Of a stretch of DNA of 52,839 nt, positions 1 to 9,183 are shown one piece after another (the stretch's first letter is position 1; each line of letters starts with the position of its first letter). The DNA lies in contig SLDY01000127.1 of NCBI GenBank assembly GCA_007125005.1, positions 1 through 52,839 of the forward strand, written 5' to 3'. Under the pieces are notes generated by a model. That model was not told the DNA's origin and did not search any database. It was given only the letters and a program-made list of their open reading frames with translations. A program made the position numbers and the translations under genes. The stretch is from Natronohydrobacter sp. GTDB lineage: Bacteria > Pseudomonadota > Alphaproteobacteria > Rhodobacterales > Rhodobacteraceae.

Positions 1-234
1 GATCATTTCCGGGGCGAGGTTGCTCTCACATAAAACAACTGCATTCACAAAATCGGGACCACTACCCGGCGGGAAACAGGGGGTTTTGAACAACCTGCTT
101 TTACGCCTAACTGTCAGACCTGCCTCATCAATTGCTTCCATTGCGGCGCGCAATTGACCAATCGGGCTATCCTTTTGCCCCGCCATGTTAGCCCCAAGTG
201 CGACAAGCACCTGATTGCATATTTCTCTCTGCAC
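1..234 (-). CDS. folK: FolK, dihydropterin pyrophosphokinase (partial, C-terminus off the left edge)
   Basis: FolK (2-amino-4-hydroxy-6-hydroxymethyldihydropteridine pyrophosphokinase) transfers pyrophosphate from ATP to the pterin in cytoplasmic folate synthesis. Read leftward from a GTG at 234, 78 codons remain open to the edge, so roughly the second half of the usual 150-180 residues is missing. The family N-terminus is clear: VLVALGANMAG, then the pattern S-P-I-x-x-L-x-x-A, an S-x-L-F-K-T-P segment and PDFVNAVV. The start is chosen because GGAAG lies five bases upstream of the GTG; another in-frame GTG lies at 246. It is divergent from the NYN gene at 347, leaving a gap of about 110 bases for both promoters. 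The family call is firm; the exact start is less so. Confidence 0.85.
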   Translation of the reverse strand, partial: MQREICNQVLVALGANMAGQKDSPIGQLRAAMEAIDEAGLTVRRKSRLFKTPCFPPGSGPDFVNAVVLCESNLAPEMI

Positions 235-346
235 CCTATCTTCCACCGCATGTGAGTGACGCGTGGTCCCGTTTTGGGGTGACTTCAGTTCGAAGCCAAT
301 TTCTTGCGTCATTAAACGAGAAAACCTGATTCGTAAGGTACATTCG

Positions 347-922
347 ATGTTCTACAAAGACGAACGGCTGGCACTCTTCATCGATGGCGCCAACCTCTAT
401 GCCGCTGGCAAGGCACTGGGGTTCGACATTGATTACAAGCTCCTGCGCCAGGAATTCATGCGTCGCGGCAAATTGCTGCGCGCATTCTACTACACGGCGC
501 TTCTGGAAAATGACGAGTATTCGCCGATCCGGCCGCTCGTCGATTGGTTACACTATAATGGCTACAATATGGTGACCAAACCCGCGAAAGAATATACAGA
601 CTCGATGGGCCGCAGAAAGGTCAAAGGCAATATGGATATCGAACTCGCAGTCGATGCCATGGAGCTTGCGCCGCGTCTTGATCATGCCGTGCTCTTCTCT
701 GGCGACGGAGATTTCCGTCCGCTGGTCGAAAGCCTGCAGCGCCAGGGTGTGCGGGTGTCGGTGGTCTCGACCATCCGTAGCCAGCCTCCGATGATTGCCG
801 ATGATCTGCGTCGTCAGGCTGACAATTTCATCGAGCTTGATGAATTGCGTGATGTCATCGGCCGCCCGCCACGCGAGCCGCGCTTTGAGCGCGAAACCGA
901 GTCGGAACTCGCCGAGTCCTGA
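347..922 (+). CDS. NYN-domain protein (LabA/DUF88-like putative ribonuclease)
   Basis: 191-residue cytoplasmic protein of the NYN (PIN-like) fold, a family of metal-dependent RNA-cleaving or RNA-processing enzymes. Conserved acidic residues are visible in LFIDGANLYAAG near the N-terminus, in NMDIELAVDAM mid-domain and in SGDGDFRPLV, spaced as in active NYN proteins. The C-terminal 25 residues are charged (R/E-rich) and outside the domain. An in-frame GTG at 263 would add 28 residues that do not resemble the family; the ATG at 347 places the domain directly at the N-terminus and is preferred. It faces away from folK and converges with the TauE gene, 20 bases apart. The RNA target is unknown. 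Confidence 0.85.
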   Translation: MFYKDERLALFIDGANLYAAGKALGFDIDYKLLRQEFMRRGKLLRAFYYTALLENDEYSPIRPLVDWLHYNGYNMVTKPAKEYTDSMGRRKVKGNMDIELAVDAMELAPRLDHAVLFSGDGDFRPLVESLQRQGVRVSVVSTIRSQPPMIADDLRRQADNFIELDELRDVIGRPPREPRFERETESELAES

Positions 923-942
923 TTGGGTTGGTGAAAGCAATT

Positions 943-1716
943 TCAAAGCCCGGCAGCCTGTCGCAACAGGTTAAGTCCGATAACCACCATCCCGATGAGT
1001 GTCAGCCGCCGAAACAGCGCCGCATTAAGCCTGTCCTGAACCTTATATCCAAGCCACAGTCCCAGCATACCGGGCAGGATCAGGACAGCCGAGAAGCTCA
1101 TTGTGTTTGCGTTTGCCACGCCTGAGATCAGATGCCCAATGATCAAGGCTACACCACCAATCAGGAATACCACACCCAGAACGCGCACCATGTCGCGCTT
1201 TTCGGTATCCACAGACAAGAGATACACCATGACAGGTGGCCCCCAGACCCCGGTCACACCGCCATAGAGCCCTCCGACAATGCCACTCATCCATTCCGCG
1301 CGCCGCCGGCGTGCAACCTGAATACGCAGCGGCACGCCCCATAACTGAATGAGCGCGAATGCCGTGATCGGCGCGCCCAGAAGCGCCAGCATGACCGGCC
1401 CGGAGAGGAAGCCTAACACCTGAGCACTCAGGATCATGCAGATGACGATGGCGACCAACATCCGCCAGTAACGCAGCAGGGAAGACCGCGCAGCAGGCCA
1501 ACCCTGACGCAAAGACTGGCTGAGATTGGTCAGCAGTGTTGGCAGCATGAGCCCGGCAAGCGCCAGCTCCACAGGTAGAAAGCTGCTCAGGCCCGAGATC
1601 ATGACGATGGGCATGGCAAAACCGAGCGCGCCCTTGACGAGCCCGGCCACAAAAGTCACGGCACCTGCGGCCAAAAGGACTGGCAGCGTAAGTTCAACCA
1701 GCAGATATTCCAGCAT
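943..1716 (-). CDS. TauE/SafE-family membrane permease
   Basis: 257-residue inner-membrane protein with about eight hydrophobic segments, the usual size for the TauE/SafE (sulfite exporter) family. The repeat architecture shows in two glycine-rich half motifs: VAGLVKGALGFAMPIV near residue 25 and GIVGGLYGGVTGVWGPPVMVYL near residue 150, typical of these two-repeat permeases. Members export sulfite, sulfoacetate or other organic anions, but the substrate cannot be deduced from sequence, and no sulfur-metabolism gene lies nearby. The ATG at 1716 faces mcd across a 185-base divergent spacer. Its 3' end converges with the NYN gene. Confidence 0.85.
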   Translation of the reverse strand: MLEYLLVELTLPVLLAAGAVTFVAGLVKGALGFAMPIVMISGLSSFLPVELALAGLMLPTLLTNLSQSLRQGWPAARSSLLRYWRMLVAIVICMILSAQVLGFLSGPVMLALLGAPITAFALIQLWGVPLRIQVARRRRAEWMSGIVGGLYGGVTGVWGPPVMVYLLSVDTEKRDMVRVLGVVFLIGGVALIIGHLISGVANANTMSFSAVLILPGMLGLWLGYKVQDRLNAALFRRLTLIGMVVIGLNLLRQAAGL

Positions 1717-1901
1717 TAAAGATACCCAAGCTGTTTTTCGCAGCTATACTCTCAATCGAGCTGGTGTGGCACCCCGAAACAGGTTGCGACATAAATGCAA
1801 AGATCTTGCATATCATTGGCATTTTTGTTGCGACCCGCATGCGAAGGGCCTATGTAATGCCGCAACTGCACAATGCCCGAGTAACAGGATTGGAGTGACA
1901 C

Positions 1902-3563
1902 ATGCCGCATGACGGACAAGCCTTGCCCTCGCCCATAATGGCCGATCTTCTGGATGTGACCCGAGCAGCACTTCCGCCGGTGGAGACGTTGCTTGAGCAG
2001 GCCAAAGAGGTCATGCGGGAGCGCGTTGCTCCGGCAGGCAAGATCGATGCCGTGTTGCTGGAGGCCGATCAATACGCTGCACACGGGCTTGCATGGCTTG
2101 CAACCTATGTCGAAAGCCTGCGCCAGATGCAGGCCTGGGCCGAACGGCTGGAACAGGAAGGCCGCTTCGGCGCGATGGAACAGTTGATCCATCAGATTGG
2201 TTTTGGCGAATATCTCAACCAGATCGCAGGCGGCATCCCGATGAATCAGGGCGAAGTCATGCGCCTCTGCGATTTGGGTGTGCAGGCAGATCTCGACAGC
2301 GGCGCGGTTGGACAACTGCGCGCCAATGGCAATACTGATGCCGCACGCATGGCGCTCGTGGCCCATATGCGCGACAACCACGGTCGCGCGACCTTCGGCG
2401 CGAGCGGGCTTGATGAAGAACTTGAAATGATCCGCGACCAGTTCCGCCGTTATGCCGACGAGCAAGTTATCCCGCACGCGCATGAGTGGCACCTCAAAGA
2501 TGAGCTGATCCCGATGGAAGTGATCGAACAGCTTTCTGAAATGGGTGTCTTTGGCCTGACCATTCCAGAAGAATTCGGCGGCCTCGGGATGCCCAAATCG
2601 GCGATGGTGGTGGTCTCGGAAGAGTTGTCGCGCGGCTATATCGGGGTGGGTTCGCTCGGCACGCGCACCGAGATTGCAGCCGAATTGATCATCTGCGGCG
2701 GCACACAAGCGCAAAAAGAGCACTGGTTGCCCAAACTTTCGTCGGGCGAAATCCTGCCCACCGCTGTGTTTACAGAGCCCAATACAGGTTCCGATCTCGG
2801 AAGCCTGCGCACCAAGGCGGTCAAGGATGGCGATGATTGGGTGATCAATGGCAACAAGACATGGATCACCCATGCCGCGCGCACTCATGTCATGACCGTG
2901 CTCGCGCGCACCATTCCAGACACCAAGGATTACCGCGGCCTGTCCATGTTTCTGGCCGAAAAGACGCCCGGCACGGATGAAAAACCCTTTGTCGATGCGG
3001 GCCTCTCGGGTGGCGAGATCGAGGTTTTGGGCTATCGTGGCATGAAGGAATACACGCTCAATTTCGACGATTTCCGCGTAAAGGGCGAGAACCTTTTGGG
3101 CGGCGAAGAGGGGCAAGGCTTCAAGCAACTGATGCAGACCTTTGAATCCGCGCGCATCCAGACAGCGGCCCGCGCCATAGGCGTGGCGCAGAACGCGCTG
3201 GAAGTTGCGATGCAATATGCCGAGGATCGCAAGCAATTCGGCAAATCGTTGATCGAGTTTCCGCGTGTCGCGGCCAAGCTCGCCATGATGGCCGTGGAGA
3301 TCATGATTGCGCGCCAGCTCACTTATTTCAGCGCACGCGAGAAAGATGCCGAGCGGCGCTGCGATCTTGAGGCAGGCATGGCCAAACTTCTGGGCGCGCG
3401 TGTAGCATGGGCGGCTGCGGATAACGGGCTGCAAATCCACGGTGGCAACGGTTTTGCGCTGGAATACCAGATCAGCCGCATCCTGTGCGATGCGCGTATC
3501 CTCAATATCTTCGAGGGCGCGGGCGAAATTCAGGCACAGGTCATCGCCCGCCGTCTGCTCTGA
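1902..3563 (+). CDS. mcd: Acyl-CoA dehydrogenase, probable (2S)-methylsuccinyl-CoA dehydrogenase
   Basis: 553-residue FAD-dependent acyl-CoA dehydrogenase. Ordinary family members have about 380-400 residues; this one carries an N-terminal extension of about 165 residues before the dehydrogenase core (core from about DEELEMIRDQFRRYADEQVI). That arrangement is characteristic of methylsuccinyl-CoA dehydrogenase of the ethylmalonyl-CoA pathway, which oxidises (2S)-methylsuccinyl-CoA to mesaconyl-CoA. Core motifs include FTEPNTGSDLGS, YAEDRKQFGKSL and, near the C-terminus, IFEGAGEIQ, where the family's catalytic glutamate normally sits. GGAG six bases before the ATG supports the start. No other pathway gene (ccr, ecm, meaC) is in the window, so the specific substrate is inferred from the long N-terminal domain and the taxonomic context. 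Confidence 0.75.
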   Translation: MPHDGQALPSPIMADLLDVTRAALPPVETLLEQAKEVMRERVAPAGKIDAVLLEADQYAAHGLAWLATYVESLRQMQAWAERLEQEGRFGAMEQLIHQIGFGEYLNQIAGGIPMNQGEVMRLCDLGVQADLDSGAVGQLRANGNTDAARMALVAHMRDNHGRATFGASGLDEELEMIRDQFRRYADEQVIPHAHEWHLKDELIPMEVIEQLSEMGVFGLTIPEEFGGLGMPKSAMVVVSEELSRGYIGVGSLGTRTEIAAELIICGGTQAQKEHWLPKLSSGEILPTAVFTEPNTGSDLGSLRTKAVKDGDDWVINGNKTWITHAARTHVMTVLARTIPDTKDYRGLSMFLAEKTPGTDEKPFVDAGLSGGEIEVLGYRGMKEYTLNFDDFRVKGENLLGGEEGQGFKQLMQTFESARIQTAARAIGVAQNALEVAMQYAEDRKQFGKSLIEFPRVAAKLAMMAVEIMIARQLTYFSAREKDAERRCDLEAGMAKLLGARVAWAAADNGLQIHGGNGFALEYQISRILCDARILNIFEGAGEIQAQVIARRLL

Positions 3564-3586
3564 CGCATGGTCAGGCGGCCCGGCCC

Positions 3587-3663
3587 GCCTGTGCCACAGG
3601 CACAGGCAGCGCCCGCGCGGCGTGCAGGGTCGGGTGGGTGGGTGCGGCGCGCGGGCGCTTCCC
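3587..3663 (+). repeat. Dispersed structured element, copy 1 (hairpin plus G-rich loop in an 11-bp stem)
   Basis: First of three homologous intergenic elements. A perfect 9-bp hairpin (GCCTGTGCC 3587-3595, loop ACA, GGCACAGGC 3599-3607) is followed by an 11-bp stem, AGCGCCCGCGC (3608-3618) with GCGCGGGCGCT (3649-3659). The stem encloses a 30-nt loop containing four GGG runs separated by one or two bases (3627-3642). A pyrimidine tract, TTCCCCCTTTCT, follows. It lies 24 bases after the mcd stop and ends just before the convergent photolyase-like gene. See copies at 20863 and 27998. Confidence 0.85.
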
Positions 3664-3668
3664 CCTTT

Positions 3669-4886
3669 CTACAAAAGCTGACGTTGCGAAATGATACGCG
3701 GGATAGCTTTCTTCACCTTGAAGAAACCTGCAGTCGCATGGGGCCAGATCGCCTTGTCCCAGTCCCGCTGCCATTCGCAAAGCGTGATCCCAGCATCCCG
3801 CAAAGCTGGGGCGGCCTCATTCAGCCAGTCACGCAACGGCCCTTCGGGCACATAGCCCGTTACGATCTGCCGGGCCCCGGCATTTGCGGCCCATTGTGCA
3901 AGATCTGATGCAACCCCCGCGCGCAAACCCTCCGCCCCGCCACTTGCGCGCGCCGCCGCGTCACGCAATGCCCCCGCTTCGAAATCCGCCACTGCCGCGC
4001 TTACATGGCCGGGCGAGCGCAGATGCGAGGCTGCGAAGGTGGCATTCGCGCGTATGTCATACCCCCCGAGCCCGAAATCCTCGACCCGGCAATCTTCTTC
4101 GGTGATTAGTAATGCACAGGGCTGTGCAGGATCCGGCGCAGCCGCTTTACGAAGCGGAACCACCGGCGGCAGCCCTTCGGGCTCACTGGCCTGCAGCCCT
4201 TCCACTGTCACGGCCAGATCCTGCGCGCGGGGTGTGAAACGCTGCCCCGTGAACTGCGCGATATTCCATGCCTGAGCGGCATAGGCTTTCCCGCGTGTAT
4301 GCAGCCCCGCCACCCAGCGCCAGCCAAGCGTGTTGGAGGCGGGATCACCATCGAGCAGATGCCTGTAGAAGAAATCCGCCCCGAGCCGCCAGGGCAGATC
4401 CAGCGTGAAAATCCAGATCGAAGCAAACCACATGCGCGCGTGATTATGCAGATAGCCCGTATCGACGAGCTCTTGTGCCCAGAAATCGAAGCATTCGATG
4501 CCAGTTTGCCCCGATTCCGCCAAGGCCACAGCACGGCGCAGATTGCGCGCGCCCTCCAGTGCTTCCAGATCACGCAATAGCCCTGTGCGGTAGCTTGCCC
4601 AGATGCTTGGGCGGTGCTCGAGCCAGCCCTTGAAGTAACCTCGCCAGATCACTTCCTGAATGAATTTCTCCGCCGCATCCGGCCCATGCCCTTTCAGCGC
4701 AGCCGCGACCACTTCCTCCTCAAGCACCAAGCGGCGCCGCAGAAAGGGCGATAGCCCGGACACATCACGATGCGCATTTGGCCCGTGATCGAAATTCCGC
4801 CCTTTTGCGTAGGCCTGCCCCATGCGCGGCTCAAAAGCACGCATTCGGGCCAGCCCCTCTTCGCGGGTTGCGGCGGTGTAACGCAT
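3669..4886 (-). CDS. DNA photolyase/cryptochrome-like FAD protein with unusual domain order
   Basis: 405-residue protein. Residues about 1-245 match the C-terminal, all-helical FAD-binding domain of photolyases: SGLSPFLRRRLVLEEEVV, FIQEVIWRGYFKGWLEHRP, FWAQELVDTGYLHNHARMW and DGDPASNTLGWRWVAG are the family's helices contacting FAD and DNA. The usual N-terminal Rossmann (antenna) domain is absent in front. Instead residues about 260-405 (CALLITEEDCRVEDF, then IVTGYVPEGPLRDWL, then TAGFFKVKKAIPRI) look like that domain placed behind the FAD domain. It would be a blue-light DNA-repair or signalling flavoprotein in the cytoplasm; repair activity is inferred. It follows rmuC and mutL on the same strand, 79 bases after rmuC, in a DNA-repair neighbourhood. 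Confidence 0.75.
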   Translation of the reverse strand: MRYTAATREEGLARMRAFEPRMGQAYAKGRNFDHGPNAHRDVSGLSPFLRRRLVLEEEVVAAALKGHGPDAAEKFIQEVIWRGYFKGWLEHRPSIWASYRTGLLRDLEALEGARNLRRAVALAESGQTGIECFDFWAQELVDTGYLHNHARMWFASIWIFTLDLPWRLGADFFYRHLLDGDPASNTLGWRWVAGLHTRGKAYAAQAWNIAQFTGQRFTPRAQDLAVTVEGLQASEPEGLPPVVPLRKAAAPDPAQPCALLITEEDCRVEDFGLGGYDIRANATFAASHLRSPGHVSAAVADFEAGALRDAAARASGGAEGLRAGVASDLAQWAANAGARQIVTGYVPEGPLRDWLNEAAPALRDAGITLCEWQRDWDKAIWPHATAGFFKVKKAIPRIISQRQLL

Positions 4887-4965
4887 CTATCCTCTCACCT
4901 CTTCCCGAGGCAGAGAAATAGCGGGACATCTTGTCAGGTCCAGCAATCAGGCGCGCATAAACGCA

Positions 4966-6024
4966 TCACTCCTGCGATTTCGCGAAATCGAAATCATCCA
5001 GCCGCGCTCCGCGCCGGGTGATCTTGTCCACTGAAATCCGTATCTCCGACAAATCCCCCTGAACGGAAGCGAAATGCGCCTCGAGCCTGCCCACACGGTT
5101 CCCCAACCGCGTAACATCCTCGACCAGCAACTGCACCTCGCGCCGCACTGCACGTGCCTCATTGCGCAGCCGCGTGTCTTTCAGGATCGCGCGCAACGTG
5201 TTGAGCGTCGCCATGCAGGTCGAGGGTGCCACGATCCACACTTTTGCCGCATAGCTCTCTCGCAGAACATCAGCCATATTGGCATGGATTTCGGCATAGA
5301 TCGCCTCGGAGGGCAGGAACATCAGCGCGCCATCCGCCGTTTCCCCTGGCAGGATGTATCGCTCTGCAATCGCGCGGATATGCGCCTTCAAGGCCCGCGC
5401 AAGTGCCTGCCGCGCATGCGTGCGCCCTGCCTCGTCGCTTGCCCGCGCCAAAGCCTGCCATCCCTCCAGTGGGAATTTCGCATCGAGCGCCAACGGTGGG
5501 TCCATCTGGACCAGCGCATCCACACGCCGCCCGTTCGAAAGCGTCGCCTGAAGACTATAGGCATCAGATGGCAACGCATCCGCCAGAAGCGCCTCAAGCT
5601 GCACTTCACCAAACGCACCGCGCGCCTGTTTATTGGAAAGGATATCCTGCAAACTCAGCACATTACCCGACAGCGCCTCAATCTTGGCCTGTGCTGCGTC
5701 AATCACCGCCAGCCGCTCGCGCAACGCCCCCATGTTCGTCGCCGTCGCCTGCGCATTGCCCGCCAGCGTTTCGCCCATATAGCGGCCCATATCCGCCAGC
5801 CGCGATTCCACCAGCCCGATTACCTGTGTCTGACTCTGCGCCACCTGCCCCAGGCCACCAGCCAGCTGGTTCTGATGCTCCCCCAGATCCGAGAGCCGCG
5901 CATCAAGCACCGCAAGACGCCCCGCAAGCGGCCCCAGAAGCCGCGCGAGTCGCCACAGGATCACCAGTGCAACAGCCCCGAGCGCAAACCCCAACACAAC
6001 AGGATCATCCCATGTTAGGTTCAT
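4966..6024 (-). CDS. rmuC: RmuC-family DNA recombination protein
   Basis: 352-residue protein of the RmuC family, which restrains inversions and other rearrangements and has a predicted nuclease-like core. A single N-terminal membrane segment ([16 protein letters not shown]) is followed by a long helical, probably coiled-coil stretch (about 35-125) and the conserved core, seen in [37 protein letters not shown] and [16 protein letters not shown]. The start is the ATG at 6024, whose last bases overlap the mutL stop (ATGA), indicating translational coupling. An in-frame start 23 codons further upstream lies inside mutL and adds a non-family sequence. Operon order mutL-rmuC-photolyase-like suggests a shared genome-maintenance role. 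Confidence 0.9.
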   Translation of the reverse strand: MNLTWDDPVVLGFALGAVALVILWRLARLLGPLAGRLAVLDARLSDLGEHQNQLAGGLGQVAQSQTQVIGLVESRLADMGRYMGETLAGNAQATATNMGALRERLAVIDAAQAKIEALSGNVLSLQDILSNKQARGAFGEVQLEALLADALPSDAYSLQATLSNGRRVDALVQMDPPLALDAKFPLEGWQALARASDEAGRTHARQALARALKAHIRAIAERYILPGETADGALMFLPSEAIYAEIHANMADVLRESYAAKVWIVAPSTCMATLNTLRAILKDTRLRNEARAVRREVQLLVEDVTRLGNRVGRLEAHFASVQGDLSEIRISVDKITRRGARLDDFDFAKSQE

Positions 6025-7847
6025 CTGCGCGCAAAAAGCTTTTCTATCTGTGCAAGCGAAAGCTCCACATAGGTCGGGCGGCCATGATTGCACTGGCCCG
6101 AATGCGGCACCGCCTCCATCTCGCGCAGGAGCGCGTTCATCTCTTCCACCCGCATCATCCGGCCCGCGCGGACCGAGCCGTGACAGGCCATGCGCGAAAG
6201 CACTGCATCAATCCGTGCCTCCAGCCGCTCGCCCTGCCCCAGATCGGCCAGATCATCCACAATCTCGCGGATCAGCGCATGCGCATTTACCTCGCCAAGG
6301 ATCGCAGGCGTCTCGCGCACCACCACGCTCGCCCCGCCAAAGCCTTCGATCACCAGTCCCAGCGCGGCGAGATCAGGCGCAATTTCCAGCAGATGCGCGG
6401 CCTCGTGCACGGATAGCTCCACAATCTCCGGGATCAAAAGCGCCTGAGCGGCCACGCCATTCTCAGCCCGCTGCCTTTTGAGCCGCTCATAAACCAACCG
6501 TTCATGCGCCGCGTGCTGATCAACGATCACCATGCCGGTTTCGGTCTGGGCGATGATGTAATTTCCATGCAGTTGCGCCCGCGCGGCCCCCAAGGGCGCG
6601 GCCTCATGTTCCGGTGCGGGGGCCGGGGTTTGCGGTGCCGAAACAACGCCAGCCTCCCAAAGCCCTGCATCTTCGGCAAACCCCTGCGGCGCCTGCATCT
6701 GATAGGCCTTGCGCAGCGCACCGCCCGAGGGGCGCTCCATCTGATAGCGATGCGCCGATTGCGGCTGCATTGCCCCCAGCATCGCATCACCCACTGTCGA
6801 GGAAGAGCGATGCCCGCCTGCAGCCAACGCATGGCGCAGCCCCGAGATCACGAGCCCTCGCGCCAACCCCGGATCACGGAACCTGACTTCCGATTTTGCC
6901 GGATGCACATTTACATCCACCAATTCCGGCGCACAATCCAGATTGAGCACAATAACCGGATGCCGATCGCGCGCGAGCACATCCATATACGCCGCACGCA
7001 AGGCCCCAAGCAGGAGTTTGTCGCGCACCGGGCGGCCATTGACGAAGAAGAATTGCGCGATCGCAGCGCCGCGTGAATAGGTGGGCAGCCCTGCAAATCC
7101 GCTCAGCCGCAGCCCCTCTCGCTCTGCATCGATCCGCAGCGCATTCTCGGTGAAGTCACGACCGAGAACCCGGGCAAGTCGTTCTTCCAGCGCATCGAAG
7201 AGTGCCCCCTGCGCTGCATCCGCCCGAAATATCTCTCGCTGTTCCGAGCCCGACATATCCCGCAGCACGAACCCAACATAGGGTGCAGCCATCGCGAGCC
7301 GCTTGACGGTATCGGCTATCGCCTGTGCCTCCGCCCTGTCCGAGCGCATGAATTTCAGCCGCGCCGGTGTGGCATGAAAGAGATCGCGCAGCGTGACGAC
7401 CGTGCCGAATTGTGCGGCATCAGGCCGGACCAGACCCATGCGCCCGCCATCAACTGTGATCGACGCGCCCTCCTCTCCGGCCATGCGGCTCGTGATTGTC
7501 AACCGCCCAACCGCAGCAAGCGAGGGCAAGGCTTCCCCGCGAAAGCCGAAAGAATGAATGTTCAAAAGGTCAGAGCCGTCAATTTTCGAGGTCGCATGTC
7601 GCGAAAGTGCGAGCGGCAAGTCTTCGCCGCGCATCCCATGCCCGTCATCTCGCACCCGGATCAGCGTCTTGCCGCCATCGGCGTAATCGATCTCGATCCG
7701 CTGCGCGCCGGCATCCAGCGCATTCTCGGCGAGTTCCTTTACGGCCGAAGCGGGGCGCTCCACCACTTCGCCCGCCGCAATGCGATTTATCGCTGCTTCG
7801 TCAAGTTGGCGGATGGCTGGGCGTATGTTGCGGTCAGTTGCGTTCAT
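6021..7847 (-). CDS. mutL: DNA mismatch repair protein MutL
   Basis: 608-residue MutL, the ATP-dependent matchmaker and nicking endonuclease of methyl-independent mismatch repair. The N-terminal GHKL ATPase shows [37 protein letters not shown] and [12 protein letters not shown]. The C-terminal dimerisation/endonuclease domain has [16 protein letters not shown], matching the DQHA-x2-E-x4-E metal-binding motif of endonuclease-competent MutL, so this is not the E. coli type. A near C-terminal GQCNHGRPT segment is also typical. The start ATG lies in the 3' arm of a perfect 12-bp inverted repeat (7840-7870) and lacks a strong Shine-Dalgarno. rmuC begins in its stop codon. Confidence 0.95.
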   Translation of the reverse strand: MNATDRNIRPAIRQLDEAAINRIAAGEVVERPASAVKELAENALDAGAQRIEIDYADGGKTLIRVRDDGHGMRGEDLPLALSRHATSKIDGSDLLNIHSFGFRGEALPSLAAVGRLTITSRMAGEEGASITVDGGRMGLVRPDAAQFGTVVTLRDLFHATPARLKFMRSDRAEAQAIADTVKRLAMAAPYVGFVLRDMSGSEQREIFRADAAQGALFDALEERLARVLGRDFTENALRIDAEREGLRLSGFAGLPTYSRGAAIAQFFFVNGRPVRDKLLLGALRAAYMDVLARDRHPVIVLNLDCAPELVDVNVHPAKSEVRFRDPGLARGLVISGLRHALAAGGHRSSSTVGDAMLGAMQPQSAHRYQMERPSGGALRKAYQMQAPQGFAEDAGLWEAGVVSAPQTPAPAPEHEAAPLGAARAQLHGNYIIAQTETGMVIVDQHAAHERLVYERLKRQRAENGVAAQALLIPEIVELSVHEAAHLLEIAPDLAALGLVIEGFGGASVVVRETPAILGEVNAHALIREIVDDLADLGQGERLEARIDAVLSRMACHGSVRAGRMMRVEEMNALLREMEAVPHSGQCNHGRPTYVELSLAQIEKLFARR

Positions 7848-7870
7848 GCTACCGGATATAGCATGAACGC
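7840..7870 (-). promoter_or_regulatory. Perfect 12-bp inverted repeat enclosing the mutL start codon
   Basis: GCGTTCATGCTA (7840-7851) and TAGCATGAACGC (7859-7870) are exact reverse complements with a 7-base loop. In the leftward transcript the true mutL ATG (7847-7845) sits in the 3' arm, so a folded mRNA would hide it. There is no U-run after it, so it does not look like a simple terminator for the M16 genes upstream. The role (translation control or 3' protection of the M16 mRNA) is inference. Confidence 0.6.
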
Positions 7871-7887
7871 CCCAAGCCTGCCAAGCG

Positions 7888-9183
7888 TCAGTTCAACCCG
7901 ACCGGCTGCCCGACAATGACGAAAAACAGTGCCTCGGGATCATAAAGTCGCGCGGCCATATCATTGACCTGCTCAAGCGTAAGTGCGTTCACCAGATCAT
8001 TGCGGATATTCACGTAATCAATGTCGAAACCCTGATACTGCATGGACGCCATGGAGGAGGCGATCGAGGAGTTGCCATCGAATCGCAGCGGATAAGCCCC
8101 AGTCAGATAGGTCTGGATACGCTCCAGCTCTTCCGCCGTGATCCCGTCCCGCGCCATCCGCGCCCATTCATCGCGCAGGAGTTCTATCACCATCTCAACA
8201 TTGGCATTGTCCGTCGACAGGCGCCCCTGATAGGTTTCTCCAAGGGCCCCAGAAGAAAGAAAAGTTCCAATTCCGTAGGTTAGGCCGCGCTCTGTACGCA
8301 AAGACTGCATCAGCCGCGTGCCAAAACGCCCGCCCCCGAAGACTTCATTTACAACAAAGGCGGTCAGAAACTCCGGATCATCACGAGGGATACCGGCATG
8401 ACCAAAGGCGACCACAGATTGCGGGCCAACAAAGGGAATAATCTCGATCCCCGGTTCCGCCAGAAACTCCGCACGCCCGACCGGTTCTGCACCTGTCACT
8501 GGGATGCCCTCGAACAGCCGATCCAGCAGAAGCCCCAGATCCTCTGCCGAAATATCACCGGCAGCGCCGATAAAGACACGATCCCGCGTGATCGCGTTGC
8601 GATGCGCTGCTTCTATCGCGTCACGGTCCAGCAGGGCTACAGTCTCGGGCGTGCCATTACTCTCGCGGCCATAGGGGTGCGCGCCAAAAGCTGCATGCGC
8701 GAATGCCTGCGAGGCGATAGTGTTCGGATTCAGCGCATCACGGCGTAGTTGCGCAACAATCTGCCCGCGGACGCGCTCGATGGCAGGCGGATCAAAGCGC
8801 GGCTCGGTCAATGCAAGGCGCAGATGATGGATCACATCTTCTGCGTCTTCTGTCAAAAACCGCGCAGAGACGCTCACCGTATCGCGTCCGGCCTCGAACT
8901 GAAGCCGAGCAGCGAGCTCTTCCGTGCGCGCTGCAAAGCGCTGCGCATCCAACTCGCCGGCCCCCTCGCTCAAGAGCGCCGCCATCAGATTCACCGCGCC
9001 GGCCTCCTCATCGCTATCAAGCGTAGCGCCTCCCGCGAAGATCAGTTCCAACGAGACAAACGGGATCGAGCGCTCCTCGACAAGCCATGCTTCCAAGCCG
9101 GAAGCGGATGTGACATGCGTAATGTCGACCTCTGCGCGCAACGGTGCCGCGATAAGCACGAATATTGCAATCCAGCGGTTCAT
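7888..9183 (-). CDS. M16-family peptidase, probably catalytically inactive partner subunit
   Basis: 431-residue exported member of the M16 (insulinase/processing-peptidase) family. A signal peptide is visible ([17 protein letters not shown]). At the place where active members have HxxEH, this protein reads [17 protein letters not shown], with no zinc ligands, so it should be the non-catalytic half of a heterodimer. The C-terminal half keeps the family R/Y region ([18 protein letters not shown]). It overlaps its active partner by ATGA at 9180-9183, as expected for stoichiometric subunits. Periplasmic peptide degradation is the likely role; specific substrates are unknown. The mutL hairpin follows 17 bases after the stop. 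Confidence 0.88.
   Translation of the reverse strand: MNRWIAIFVLIAAPLRAEVDITHVTSASGLEAWLVEERSIPFVSLELIFAGGATLDSDEEAGAVNLMAALLSEGAGELDAQRFAARTEELAARLQFEAGRDTVSVSARFLTEDAEDVIHHLRLALTEPRFDPPAIERVRGQIVAQLRRDALNPNTIASQAFAHAAFGAHPYGRESNGTPETVALLDRDAIEAAHRNAITRDRVFIGAAGDISAEDLGLLLDRLFEGIPVTGAEPVGRAEFLAEPGIEIIPFVGPQSVVAFGHAGIPRDDPEFLTAFVVNEVFGGGRFGTRLMQSLRTERGLTYGIGTFLSSGALGETYQGRLSTDNANVEMVIELLRDEWARMARDGITAEELERIQTYLTGAYPLRFDGNSSIASSMASMQYQGFDIDYVNIRNDLVNALTLEQVNDMAARLYDPEALFFVIVGQPVGLN

Noticed and set aside
1752-3440. A long (562-codon) minus-strand open frame opposite mcd
   Set aside because: It is a shadow of the GC-rich, codon-biased mcd gene; its translation is His/Cys/Arg-rich and matches no family.
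5074-6416. Long plus-strand frames opposite rmuC and mutL
   Set aside because: Their translations are Arg/Pro/His-rich low-complexity products typical of antisense frames in high-GC DNA.
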